Part shown: in pieces, positions 42,442 through 50,716 of the stretch
Layout: each line of letters begins with the position of its first letter
How positions within the stretch are numbered: the first letter of the stretch is position 1
From: Pseudomonas inefficax
Lineage (GTDB): Bacteria > Pseudomonadota > Gammaproteobacteria > Pseudomonadales > Pseudomonadaceae
Direction of reading: 5' to 3'
Length of the DNA: 64,000 bases
Assembly: GCF_900277125.1 (NCBI RefSeq)
Contig: NZ_OPYN01000085.1
Coordinates: 1 to 64,000, forward strand
Notes under the pieces: generated by a model
What the model was told of the DNA's origin: nothing
The model's database searches: none
Seen by the model: the letters and a program-made list of their open reading frames with translations, nothing else
Translations under genes and position numbers: made by a program

Positions 42442-43406
42442 GCGTGGGTCGTATACGCCTGGCAGTACTTGTCGGCTTGTTGGCATTGGCGGCGTTCGCC
42501 AGCTTGAGCATCGGAACCACCTGGTTGAAGCCTGAGGCAGTTATTGAGCGCCTGGTCGCCCATGACGGCGCCGACTTTGAAGTATGGAATCACCGTCTGC
42601 CTCGAACAATCCTTGCTGTCCTGGTCGGTGCTGCGTTTGGCTTGGCGGGCGCCATCGTCCAAGGTGTAATCCGTAATCCGCTCGCTTCGCCGGAGATCCT
42701 TGGTGTCACACAGGGGGCTGGCTTGGCGCTTACGGTGACGATCATTGGCTGGGCACAAATCTCGCCTATGTGGTTCCCATTGATTGCATGCGCAGGCGGG
42801 GCTGCGGGAGCATTGCTGCTGATCGGCTATAACGCGGGCGTCAGCTTTTCAGGCGTTCGCTTTGCGCTGTCAGGCGTGGCTATTGCGGTCACCTTGGCAA
42901 GCATTACCGAGTTTTTGATTCTGTCCCATCCTCTGGATATCAACACCGCTTTACTCGCGCTCACAGGCAGCATCTGGGGGCGGAACTGGCACCATGTGGC
43001 TCTAGCCACGCCGCTGCTGGTGTTGATCCCGACGGGAATGCTGTTGGCAAAGTCCTTGAACCTCATCGCCTTGGGAGATGAGGCGGCGCATAGCCTGGGC
43101 GTGCGGATGGGACCTAATCGGGGAGTGGCAGTCGGCTGCGCCGTGCTCCTGACCAGTGTAGGTGTGGGGATCATCGGCCCCGTTGGTTTCATCGGGCTCG
43201 TTGCGCCTCACATGGCCCGGCGACTCGTGGGTGGTCATCACCAACATCTGATTCCTGCAGCGATGTTAATCGGTGCAGTACTGCTGGTATTGGCCGATAC
43301 GATCGGCCGTGCGTTGATCGCGCCCAGCGAAATTCCCGCTGGCATCTTCACCGCAGTAATAGGGGCGCCTTATTTCCTGTGGCTGCTGGCACGGTTCAAG
43401 AGCTAA
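42438..43406 (+). CDS. fecD: Iron(III) dicitrate-type ABC permease
   Basis: A 322-aa second FecCD-family permease with the same layout as fecC: RLPRTILAVLVGAAFGLAG, GVTQGAGLALT, the coupling helix LGDEAAHSLGV and IIGPVGFIGLVAPHMARRLV. It partners with fecC as a heterodimer. Four-base overlap with fecC; fecE follows after four bases. Confidence 0.88.
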   Translation: MSVGRIRLAVLVGLLALAAFASLSIGTTWLKPEAVIERLVAHDGADFEVWNHRLPRTILAVLVGAAFGLAGAIVQGVIRNPLASPEILGVTQGAGLALTVTIIGWAQISPMWFPLIACAGGAAGALLLIGYNAGVSFSGVRFALSGVAIAVTLASITEFLILSHPLDINTALLALTGSIWGRNWHHVALATPLLVLIPTGMLLAKSLNLIALGDEAAHSLGVRMGPNRGVAVGCAVLLTSVGVGIIGPVGFIGLVAPHMARRLVGGHHQHLIPAAMLIGAVLLVLADTIGRALIAPSEIPAGIFTAVIGAPYFLWLLARFKS

Positions 43407-43410
43407 ACAC

Positions 43411-44196
43411 ATGAGCATTATTCAGGCACGCAACGTCGACGTAGGCTATGGCACGGCGCCGATTGTCAAAGGGTTGTCCTTCGCACCGCCGGCCGGCAAG
43501 GTCACTGCACTGATCGGCCCAAATGGCTGTGGCAAGTCGACGTTGCTTAAGGCCCTTGCAGGAATCATCCGGCCTTCGGCTGGTTCAGTGTTGGTCGATG
43601 GAAGTCCGTTGCCACGCTTGAAAAACCAAGAGCTCGCACGCAGGGTTTCTTTCCTTCCGCAGGTGCTGCCCATTCCTGAAGGGGTAAGCGTACGCCAACT
43701 CATTGCCTACGGCAGAAGTCCGCACAACTCGTTCTGGGGGCGGCTGAGTGGAACGGATAAGGGGCATGTCGATCAAGCGATCGAGAGGATGGAGTTGGAG
43801 GCGCTCGCAGACCGTCCACTTTCTGATCTGTCCGGTGGCCAGCGGCAACGGGCCTGGTTAGCTATGGTGCTTGCCCAGGACACAGAAGTAGTGCTGCTGG
43901 ACGAGCCTACGACCTACCTCGATATCTGCCATCAGGTTGAGCTGCTGGACCTCATGCAAGATCTGGCCAGCGAAGGGAAGACCGTCATCACGGTGCTGCA
44001 CGATATCAATCAGGCTTGTCGCTACGCAGATCACATTGCGGTAATGCGCAGCGGAATACTGGTGGCCAATGGTAGCCCCGCTGAGATTATGAGTATTGAT
44101 CTGGTAAAGGAAGTTTTTGAAGTGCAGGTTCAAATTATCAATGAACCAGTTTCAGGCACGCCTATGTGCGTGGTGGAAAGGAGTTCGAGAGGGTAG
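43411..44196 (+). CDS. fecE: Iron(III) dicitrate-type ABC transporter ATPase
   Basis: A 261-aa ABC ATPase with Walker A IGPNGCGKSTLLKALAG (about 35-51), Q-loop FLPQVLPIPEGV, signature LSGGQRQRAWLAM and Walker B EVVLLDEPTTYLD followed by the switch histidine in VLHDINQA. The LDICHQVELLDLM stretch after Walker B is typical of siderophore/FecE-type ATPases. Energises uptake through FecCD. Last gene of the operon. Confidence 0.9.
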   Translation: MSIIQARNVDVGYGTAPIVKGLSFAPPAGKVTALIGPNGCGKSTLLKALAGIIRPSAGSVLVDGSPLPRLKNQELARRVSFLPQVLPIPEGVSVRQLIAYGRSPHNSFWGRLSGTDKGHVDQAIERMELEALADRPLSDLSGGQRQRAWLAMVLAQDTEVVLLDEPTTYLDICHQVELLDLMQDLASEGKTVITVLHDINQACRYADHIAVMRSGILVANGSPAEIMSIDLVKEVFEVQVQIINEPVSGTPMCVVERSSRG

Positions 44197-44273
44197 TAGC
44201 GAAGTAATTTGCCTGCATGATTCCTCTCTTGTTTTGCTTGTTGAGGATCATGAATGCAGACATGGCGTGTGAA

Positions 44274-44696
44274 TCAGCCGGCCATGCAGTTTATGTCGGG
44301 AGAGTGGGCCAAGGGCTTATCTGCAGAGTTATAAAGTGTGACCTTGTATTCTTGGCCCAGACTGCTTTCCACTAATGTATAGTGCTTGCCTGCTTTGAAG
44401 TCTTGGTAAGTGACGCTTGCGTTACAGGTGGCGCCGTTGCTGTCGCCTTCGCCCTCAACAAAAAGGGTAGCCCCTAGCGTATGCTTGCCCGCCGAAACCT
44501 CGAAGTAGCGACCGTCATCGAGGCGCTTGCCATCCACGGTCTCGGCCATTACAGTCGTCGTGGGCTCCTCCTTGAGGCCTACCCAGGCCTCATCCGGGCT
44601 GGCTTTTGGCATCTGCCCGGCGCAGCCGCCCAGTGTGCTCAAGACCCCGAGTAGCGGTACGAGCAGTCGCCATTTTGTACGCATCTTGATCCCCAT
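44274..44696 (-). CDS. Small outer-membrane-type lipoprotein
   Basis: A 140-aa secreted lipoprotein with lipobox LSTLGGCAG (mature Cys at about residue 25). The mature part is beta-rich with two further cysteines (ATCNASV and DINCMAG) that may form a disulfide, and the phrase DGRYFEVSAGKHTL seen in a class of small Pseudomonas lipoproteins of unknown function. The ATG at 44696 follows AGGGGAAATCGT; ATG 44684 is also possible. Confidence 0.65.
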   Translation of the reverse strand: MGIKMRTKWRLLVPLLGVLSTLGGCAGQMPKASPDEAWVGLKEEPTTTVMAETVDGKRLDDGRYFEVSAGKHTLGATLFVEGEGDSNGATCNASVTYQDFKAGKHYTLVESSLGQEYKVTLYNSADKPLAHSPDINCMAG

Positions 44697-44869
44697 ACGA
44701 TTTCCCCTCAGATGATGTTGCGATTGATTTTTCTATGATGCTCAGTGCAATCGTGAACAGCAAGTGAAGACTGATCGTCGATTTCCTAAATTAACTTTAA
44801 TGGAGGTTTAACCGTAACTTATTGATAAGTCGTGGAAGACTGCGCCGATTCAAGTTTCGGAGACTCGGC

Positions 44870-47800
44870 ATGCTCGGTCTAGTGAAAACTGCACTTCACA
44901 AGCCCTACACTTTCTTAGTGCTGGCAATCGTGATTTGCATTGTGGGTCCATTAGCGGCGGTGCGTACGCCGAGTGATGTTTTTCCGGATATTGGTATACC
45001 CGTTATTGCGGTCGTTTGGCAGTACGCGGGGCTTGCTCCGGACGCCATGTCGGGAAGGGTTGTCTATACCTATGAGCGGGCACTGAGTACTACGGTAAAC
45101 GATATCGAACATATCGAGTCGCAGTCGCTGCCAGGCATGGGTATCGTCAAGATCTTCTTCCAGCCCAGCGTCGATATCCGCACAGCCAACGCGCAGGTCA
45201 CCGCCGTTTCGCAGACCGTGCTCAAGCAGATGCCGGCTGGCATCACGCCACCGCTGATCCTCAACTACAGCGCTTCGACCGTGCCGATCTTACAGATGGC
45301 TTTCTCCAGCCCGACCCTGTCAGAAGCGCGGATCCGCGACCTAGTGCAGAACAGCATTCGCCTGCCGCTGACCTCGGTGCCCGGGCTGTCGATGCCGACT
45401 CCGATGGGTGGCAAGGAGCGCCAGATCACCCTCGATCTTGACCCGCAGGCTCTGGCCGCCAAGGGCTTGTCTGCTCAGGACGTGGCGAATGCGCTGGCCG
45501 CGCAGAACCAGATCATTCCGGTGGGCACGGCGAAGATCGGCCGCAACGAATTCACCGTGCTGCTCAACAACAGTCCAACCGCTATTGACCAGCTCAACGA
45601 GCTGCCGATCAAGGTCGTCGACGGAGCACAGATCACCATCGGCCAAGTGGCCCATGTGCGTGATGGGGCTCCGCCGCAAACCAACATCGTGCGTGTGGAT
45701 GGGCACCGCGCAGTACTGATGCCGGCATTGAAAAACGGCAACATCTCGACCTTGTCGATCGTCGACGGCATTCGCGGCATGCTGCCTCGGATCAACGAAA
45801 CCTTGCCACCGGAGCTGAAGACCTCGTTGCTTGGTGATGCCTCGACGGTGGTCAGAGAATCGGTCGGCAGCGTGGCCCGCGAGGGCATTATCGCCGCCTT
45901 GCTCACCAGTGCGATGATCCTTCTGTTCCTCGGCAGCTGGCGATCGACGCTGATCATCGCCGCCTCGATACCGTTGGCGGTGCTGTCGGCGATCGCTCTG
46001 CTAGCTGTCAGCGGGCAGACCCTCAATGTCATGACACTCGGCGGCCTGGCTCTGGCCGTGGGCATCCTGGTCGACGACGCGACGGTGACCATCGAAAACA
46101 TCAACTGGCACTTGGAGCAGGGTAAGTCGGTCAGGGAGGCGATCCTCGATGGCGCCAAACAGATCGTCGGACCTGCATTCGTGGCCTTGTTGTGCATCTG
46201 CGTTGTATTTGTTCCGATGTTCATGCTCCAGGGCATCGCCGGGTACCTATTCCGGCCCATGGCATTGGCAGTGATGTTCGCCATGGGGAGCTCTTTTATT
46301 CTGTCGCGTACCTTGGTACCGACCCTGGCCATGTTCCTGCTCAAGCCGCACCGGGTGGAGCAGGGCGAGGGGCGGCATCCGGAGGACGCGTACCTCAATC
46401 ACCACGAAGGCGACAAGTCGGCCAACCCGCTGGTACGCCTGCAGGCCGGCTTCGAAGCAGGCTTTGCCCGGCTGCGCGATGGCTACCAAGGACTGCTGGA
46501 AGTGGCCTTGGCCAACCGAAAGCGCTTCCTGCTTGGCTTCCTCGGTTGCGTGCTAGCCAGCTTCGCGCTGCTGGCAACCCTGGGGCAGGACTTCTTCCCC
46601 GAAACCGATGCCGGGGCCATGGCCCTGCATGTGCGCTTGCCTTTGGGCACGCGCATCGAGGAAAGCGCTGCAGCGTTCGATCGTATCGAAAGCCGCATCC
46701 GCGAGGTCTTGCCGGCCGGTGCCGTGGATTCGATTATCGATAACATCGGGCTGCCGATCAGCGGCATCGACATGGCCTATAACACCAGTGGCACGGTCGG
46801 ACCGCAGGATGGTGATATCCAGATCTCGCTCAAAGCTGGCCATGGCCCGACCGCCGACTACGTGAAGCGACTGCGCGAGGTGCTGCCGGACAGCTTCCCT
46901 GGCACCACCTTCGCTTTCTTGCCGGCGGACATCAGCAGCCAGATCCTAAACTTCGGCTCACCGGCCCCGCTGGATGTGAAGATTTCTGGCCCGAATGATG
47001 CCGCCAACCGGGCCTATGCTGCCGAGGTGATGCGCCGCCTGCAGCACATCCCCGGCATCGCCGATCTGCGCCTGCAGCAGTCGGAAAGTTACCCGTCGCT
47101 GCAGGTCAACGTTGACCGAAAGCGCGCCGCCGAACTGGGCATCACAGAACGCGATGTCACCGCCAGCCTGGGCGCTTCGCTGGCCGGTACTTCGCAGACT
47201 GCACCGACTTTCTGGCTCAACCCGGCCAATGGTGTGTCCTACTCCGTGGTCGGTTCGACGCCTCAGTACCGCATGAGCAGCATCGCCCAGCTTGAGGCAC
47301 TGCCGATCACTGGCAGTAACGGCCACACAACGGTGCTCGGCGGTATCGCCAGCCTGGACCGGTCCAGTAGCGCCGACGTGGTAAGCCACTACAACATCAC
47401 CCCGACCCTGGACCTGTACGCCAACGTTCAAGGCCGCGACCTGGGCGGCATTGCGGCAGATATTCAGCACGTCATCGACGATACCGCGCAGCTGCGTCCG
47501 AAAGGTGCGACCGTCAGTCTGCACGGCCAGATCACCGCGCTGCATGAAGCCTTCCACGGCCTGGGCCTTGGCCTGTTGGGTGCCGTGGTGCTGATCTACC
47601 TGCTGATCGTGGTCAACTTCCAGTCCTGGGTCGACCCGTTCGTGATCATCACCGCTCTGCCGGCGGCTCTGGCGGGCATTGTCTGGATGCTGTTCATCAC
47701 TGGCACCACGCTGTCGGTGCCGGCACTCACCGGGGCGATCCTGTGCATGGGTGTGGCTACCGCCAACTCAGTGCTGGTGGTCAGTTTCTGCCGCGAGCGC

Positions 47801-48067
47801 CTGGCTGAACATGGCGATGCCGTAAAGGCTGCCATGGAGGCCGGCTTCACCCGCTTCCGGCCGGTGCTGATGACCGCCTTGGCGATGATCATCGGCATGC
47901 TGCCGCTGGCCCTCTCGCAGGAGCAGAACGCACCCTTGGGTCGGGCAGTGATCGGCGGCCTGATCGTTGCCACTTGTGCGACCCTGCTGTTCGTCCCCGT
48001 CGTGTTCAGCCTGGCACATCGCCGCTCAACCCCTCACGCTGTTGTTGGAGAAACCCTGCATGCCTAG
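44870..48067 (+). CDS. RND efflux transporter, inner-membrane permease
   Basis: A 1065-aa RND permease of the AcrB/HAE superfamily: N-terminal helix, duplicated periplasmic porter/docking halves, and helix-4 residues LALAVGILVDDATVTIENI carrying the proton-relay aspartates. Two six-helix bundles lie around residues 335-535 and 855-1040. GPAFVALLCICVVFVPMFML and a long His/Glu-rich loop after helix 6 are visible. The substrate cannot be told from sequence; the paired Asp suggest a multidrug-type proton path. Start at 44870 gives the standard N terminus. First of a three-gene operon; the adaptor gene overlaps by eight bases. Confidence 0.9.
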   Translation: MLGLVKTALHKPYTFLVLAIVICIVGPLAAVRTPSDVFPDIGIPVIAVVWQYAGLAPDAMSGRVVYTYERALSTTVNDIEHIESQSLPGMGIVKIFFQPSVDIRTANAQVTAVSQTVLKQMPAGITPPLILNYSASTVPILQMAFSSPTLSEARIRDLVQNSIRLPLTSVPGLSMPTPMGGKERQITLDLDPQALAAKGLSAQDVANALAAQNQIIPVGTAKIGRNEFTVLLNNSPTAIDQLNELPIKVVDGAQITIGQVAHVRDGAPPQTNIVRVDGHRAVLMPALKNGNISTLSIVDGIRGMLPRINETLPPELKTSLLGDASTVVRESVGSVAREGIIAALLTSAMILLFLGSWRSTLIIAASIPLAVLSAIALLAVSGQTLNVMTLGGLALAVGILVDDATVTIENINWHLEQGKSVREAILDGAKQIVGPAFVALLCICVVFVPMFMLQGIAGYLFRPMALAVMFAMGSSFILSRTLVPTLAMFLLKPHRVEQGEGRHPEDAYLNHHEGDKSANPLVRLQAGFEAGFARLRDGYQGLLEVALANRKRFLLGFLGCVLASFALLATLGQDFFPETDAGAMALHVRLPLGTRIEESAAAFDRIESRIREVLPAGAVDSIIDNIGLPISGIDMAYNTSGTVGPQDGDIQISLKAGHGPTADYVKRLREVLPDSFPGTTFAFLPADISSQILNFGSPAPLDVKISGPNDAANRAYAAEVMRRLQHIPGIADLRLQQSESYPSLQVNVDRKRAAELGITERDVTASLGASLAGTSQTAPTFWLNPANGVSYSVVGSTPQYRMSSIAQLEALPITGSNGHTTVLGGIASLDRSSSADVVSHYNITPTLDLYANVQGRDLGGIAADIQHVIDDTAQLRPKGATVSLHGQITALHEAFHGLGLGLLGAVVLIYLLIVVNFQSWVDPFVIITALPAALAGIVWMLFITGTTLSVPALTGAILCMGVATANSVLVVSFCRERLAEHGDAVKAAMEAGFTRFRPVLMTALAMIIGMLPLALSQEQNAPLGRAVIGGLIVATCATLLFVPVVFSLAHRRSTPHAVVGETLHA

Positions 48068-49226
48068 CCGTTCCGTAGCTGATCGTCGGCGCTTGAAACT
48101 CATGGGGGGCGCCGGCCTGGGCCTGGCTGCCCTGGTGGTTGCGCTGGGCGTGTATGCCCGTCAGCATCAGGCCGCTGCGGTGCAGGCGTGGACCGAGAGC
48201 CGGGCAGAGCCCGCCGTGGTCACCTTCACCCCATCGATGAATGCTGCCGGCGAAACCTTGAGCCTGCCGGCCCACCTTCAGGCTTGGAACATGGCGCGGG
48301 TCAATGCCCGGGTCAGTGGCTACCTGAAGAACTGGCAAGTAGATATCGGCACGGTGGTCAAGACCGGTCAGCCGCTTGCTGAAATTGACAGTCCTGAACT
48401 CGACCAGCAACTCGCTCAGGCCAAGGCGCAATTGGCACAGCACCAGGCCAGTGCCTCGCTGGCACAGAGCACCGCCGAGCGCTGGCAGCATCTCTTCGCC
48501 AGCCACTCCGTTTCCCGACAAGAGGTTGACGAGAAGGTCGCCGCGGCCGCGGTCGCTAATGCAGATGCGCAGGCGGCCCAAGCGGAATATGCGCGACTCA
48601 AGGACCTGGCTGCCTACAAGGTTATCCGCGCCCCGTTCAACGGCACCATCACCGCCCGCCACGCGCAGATAGGCCAGCTGATCAAGGCCGACAGCGACAA
48701 CGCCACCTCGCTGTTCGACATCGCCGATACGCGCCGGCTACGCCTGTATGTGCCGGTGCCGCAGAACTACGCCAGTCAAATCTTGCCCGGCATGCAGGTT
48801 CAGCTGTCGGTGCCCGAACACCCCGGGAGAACGTACACGGCAGCGTTGCTGGGCACCTCTACGTCGGTCGACCAGAGCTCGGGCACGCTGCAGGCCCAGT
48901 ACGCCGTTGAAAATGCCAGCGGTGCCTTGCTGCCGGGTGACTACGCCAGTGCCCAGATCACTTTGCGCAGTGATGCCCAGGCCGTAAGCATTCCCGCCAG
49001 CGCCCTGATATTCAGGGCCCAGGGACCCCAGGTGGCGGTGCTCGACGACCAAAGCAGAGCGCATCTGCGAAGTATCCATATCGCTCAGGACCTGGGCAGC
49101 AAGCTGATCGTCGACCGCGGGCTGAGCTTGAAAGACGAGGTGGTAGATAATCCGCCTGATGCTCTTCGGGACAATGACGCGGTGCACAGTGTGACCCCGG
49201 GAGGTTCGCATGAGCCCTCGGTTTAA
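48060..49226 (+). CDS. RND efflux periplasmic adaptor (membrane fusion protein)
   Basis: A 388-aa HlyD/AcrA-type adaptor: one N-terminal anchor (about 14-31), lipoyl half-motifs around a helical hairpin (VNARVSGYLKNWQVDIGTVV, then AEIDSPELDQQLAQAKAQL), IRAPFNGTITARHAQIGQLI, and beta-barrel and proximal domains. It bridges permease and outer-membrane channel. Start overlaps the permease stop; the channel gene starts 17 nt before its end. Confidence 0.9.
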   Translation: MPSRSVADRRRLKLMGGAGLGLAALVVALGVYARQHQAAAVQAWTESRAEPAVVTFTPSMNAAGETLSLPAHLQAWNMARVNARVSGYLKNWQVDIGTVVKTGQPLAEIDSPELDQQLAQAKAQLAQHQASASLAQSTAERWQHLFASHSVSRQEVDEKVAAAAVANADAQAAQAEYARLKDLAAYKVIRAPFNGTITARHAQIGQLIKADSDNATSLFDIADTRRLRLYVPVPQNYASQILPGMQVQLSVPEHPGRTYTAALLGTSTSVDQSSGTLQAQYAVENASGALLPGDYASAQITLRSDAQAVSIPASALIFRAQGPQVAVLDDQSRAHLRSIHIAQDLGSKLIVDRGLSLKDEVVDNPPDALRDNDAVHSVTPGGSHEPSV

Positions 49227-50625
49227 GCGTGCCGGATTACTGCTGAGCCTGGCTCTGCAGGGCTGTTCGCTGGCCCCTCATTACCAGGTACCTGAGGCGA
49301 AATTACCGGCTCATTATGGCGAGCGGGTAGGGGCCTGGCAGATGGTGGGCACAGAGCAGAGGTTGCCAGCGCAGTGGTGGAAGCTGTTCGAAGACAAGCG
49401 GCTCAATGAGCTGCAGGTACAACTTGAGGCGTCGAATCCGGACCTCGCCGCTGCAGTGGCGCACTACGATGCGGCCGCAGCCTACGCCCAAGGCTTGCAT
49501 GGCAGCCTTTGGCCGCAGGCGAGCGCGAGTGTCACGCCGCAACGCCAGCGGCAGTCGGACCGCCGGCCGTTGCGTGGTAATACCCAGCCATCAATCTACA
49601 ACAGCGATACCGCTGGGCTGAGCTTGAACTTCGATCTCGATCTCTGGGGGAAGCTACGTAACCAAGTCGCAGCTGGTGATGCTGAAGCCCAAGCTTCTGG
49701 AGATGACTTGGCAGCGGCGCGATTGAGCCTGCAGAAGCAACTTGCCGTTCTCTATGTTCGATTGCGAGGTTTGGATGTACAGCATCATCTGCTGGGTGAT
49801 GCCCTGGCACATCGGACCCAACTGCTCACGCTGATTCAAGATAGGTACCAAGGCAATATAGCGAGCGAGTTGGATCTCGACCGGGCAACGGCGCGCCTGT
49901 CAGAGGCGAACGCACAGGTGGATGAGGCAATCGCTCAGCGCCGTCTGGCGGAGCATGCAATAGCAGAGCTCGTGGGCAAGTTGCCCAGCGAGTTCTCGAT
50001 TGCTGACGATCAGACCCCCTTGGAGCCCCCCCAGGTACCGCACGATCTGCCGAGTAAGCTGTTGCAGAGTCGACCCGATATCGCAGCAGCGGAGCGACGT
50101 GTATATGCGGCCAACGCCAACATCGGTGTTGCCCGAGCGGCGTGGTACCCAGACTTCAGTCTGACGGGGCTTGTCGGCGGGCAAACCCAGGGAGCTGGAA
50201 ACTTGTTGGCGTCAGCTAACCGCTTCTGGGCGGTGGGCCCCGTTCTACAGCTGCCCATATTTGATGGGGGAAAACGAGAAGCGGATGAGCAGAAAGCCGT
50301 GGCTGAGTTCGACGAGGCCGCTGCGTTCTACCACGGTAGGGTGCTTCATGCTGTGCGGGAGGTTGAAGATAACCTGGCCCAGATCGGCGATCTTGGCCAA
50401 CAAGCCAGGGATGTGAAAACTGCCGCAGATGCTGCCACGGCAGCAGAAAGGATTGCCATGAATAGCTACAAGCAGGGAGGGGTAAGCCTTCTCGACGTTC
50501 TCACTGCCCAGCTCGATGCACTGCAGACGAAGCAGGATCTTCAACGGCTACAGACCAAGCAGGTAGAGGCATGCATTGGCTTGATGGTAGCGCTTGGTGG
50601 CGGGTGGACTCAGCAGCCAAGCTGA
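49210..50625 (+). CDS. RND efflux outer-membrane channel lipoprotein (NodT/OprM type)
   Basis: A 471-aa TolC-like channel with lipobox ALQGCSLAP (mature Cys near 19). Two repeated OEP domains are visible, with LNFDLDLWGKLRNQV and SRPDIAAAERRVYAANANIGVARAAWYPDFSLTG as hallmark blocks. It completes the permease-adaptor-channel operon, in the order permease first, which differs from the common adaptor-first order. A terminator follows at 50631. Confidence 0.9.
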   Translation: MSPRFKRAGLLLSLALQGCSLAPHYQVPEAKLPAHYGERVGAWQMVGTEQRLPAQWWKLFEDKRLNELQVQLEASNPDLAAAVAHYDAAAAYAQGLHGSLWPQASASVTPQRQRQSDRRPLRGNTQPSIYNSDTAGLSLNFDLDLWGKLRNQVAAGDAEAQASGDDLAAARLSLQKQLAVLYVRLRGLDVQHHLLGDALAHRTQLLTLIQDRYQGNIASELDLDRATARLSEANAQVDEAIAQRRLAEHAIAELVGKLPSEFSIADDQTPLEPPQVPHDLPSKLLQSRPDIAAAERRVYAANANIGVARAAWYPDFSLTGLVGGQTQGAGNLLASANRFWAVGPVLQLPIFDGGKREADEQKAVAEFDEAAAFYHGRVLHAVREVEDNLAQIGDLGQQARDVKTAADAATAAERIAMNSYKQGGVSLLDVLTAQLDALQTKQDLQRLQTKQVEACIGLMVALGGGWTQQPS

Positions 50626-50630
50626 TGCTT

Positions 50631-50656
50631 TCTCCCGGCCATCGAGAGCCGGGAGA
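50631..50656. terminator. Hairpin between convergent genes
   Basis: Perfect 9-bp stem TCTCCCGGC / GCCGGGAGA with loop CATCGAGA, followed by GTTT. It lies between the convergent efflux and PHP-SMC genes and could terminate both. Confidence 0.65.
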
Positions 50657-50716
50657 GTTTCCTATCGTTATCCCACATCAGCAGGCTATTCTTTGGTGCC
50701 CCGGGCGACGGCCCTT

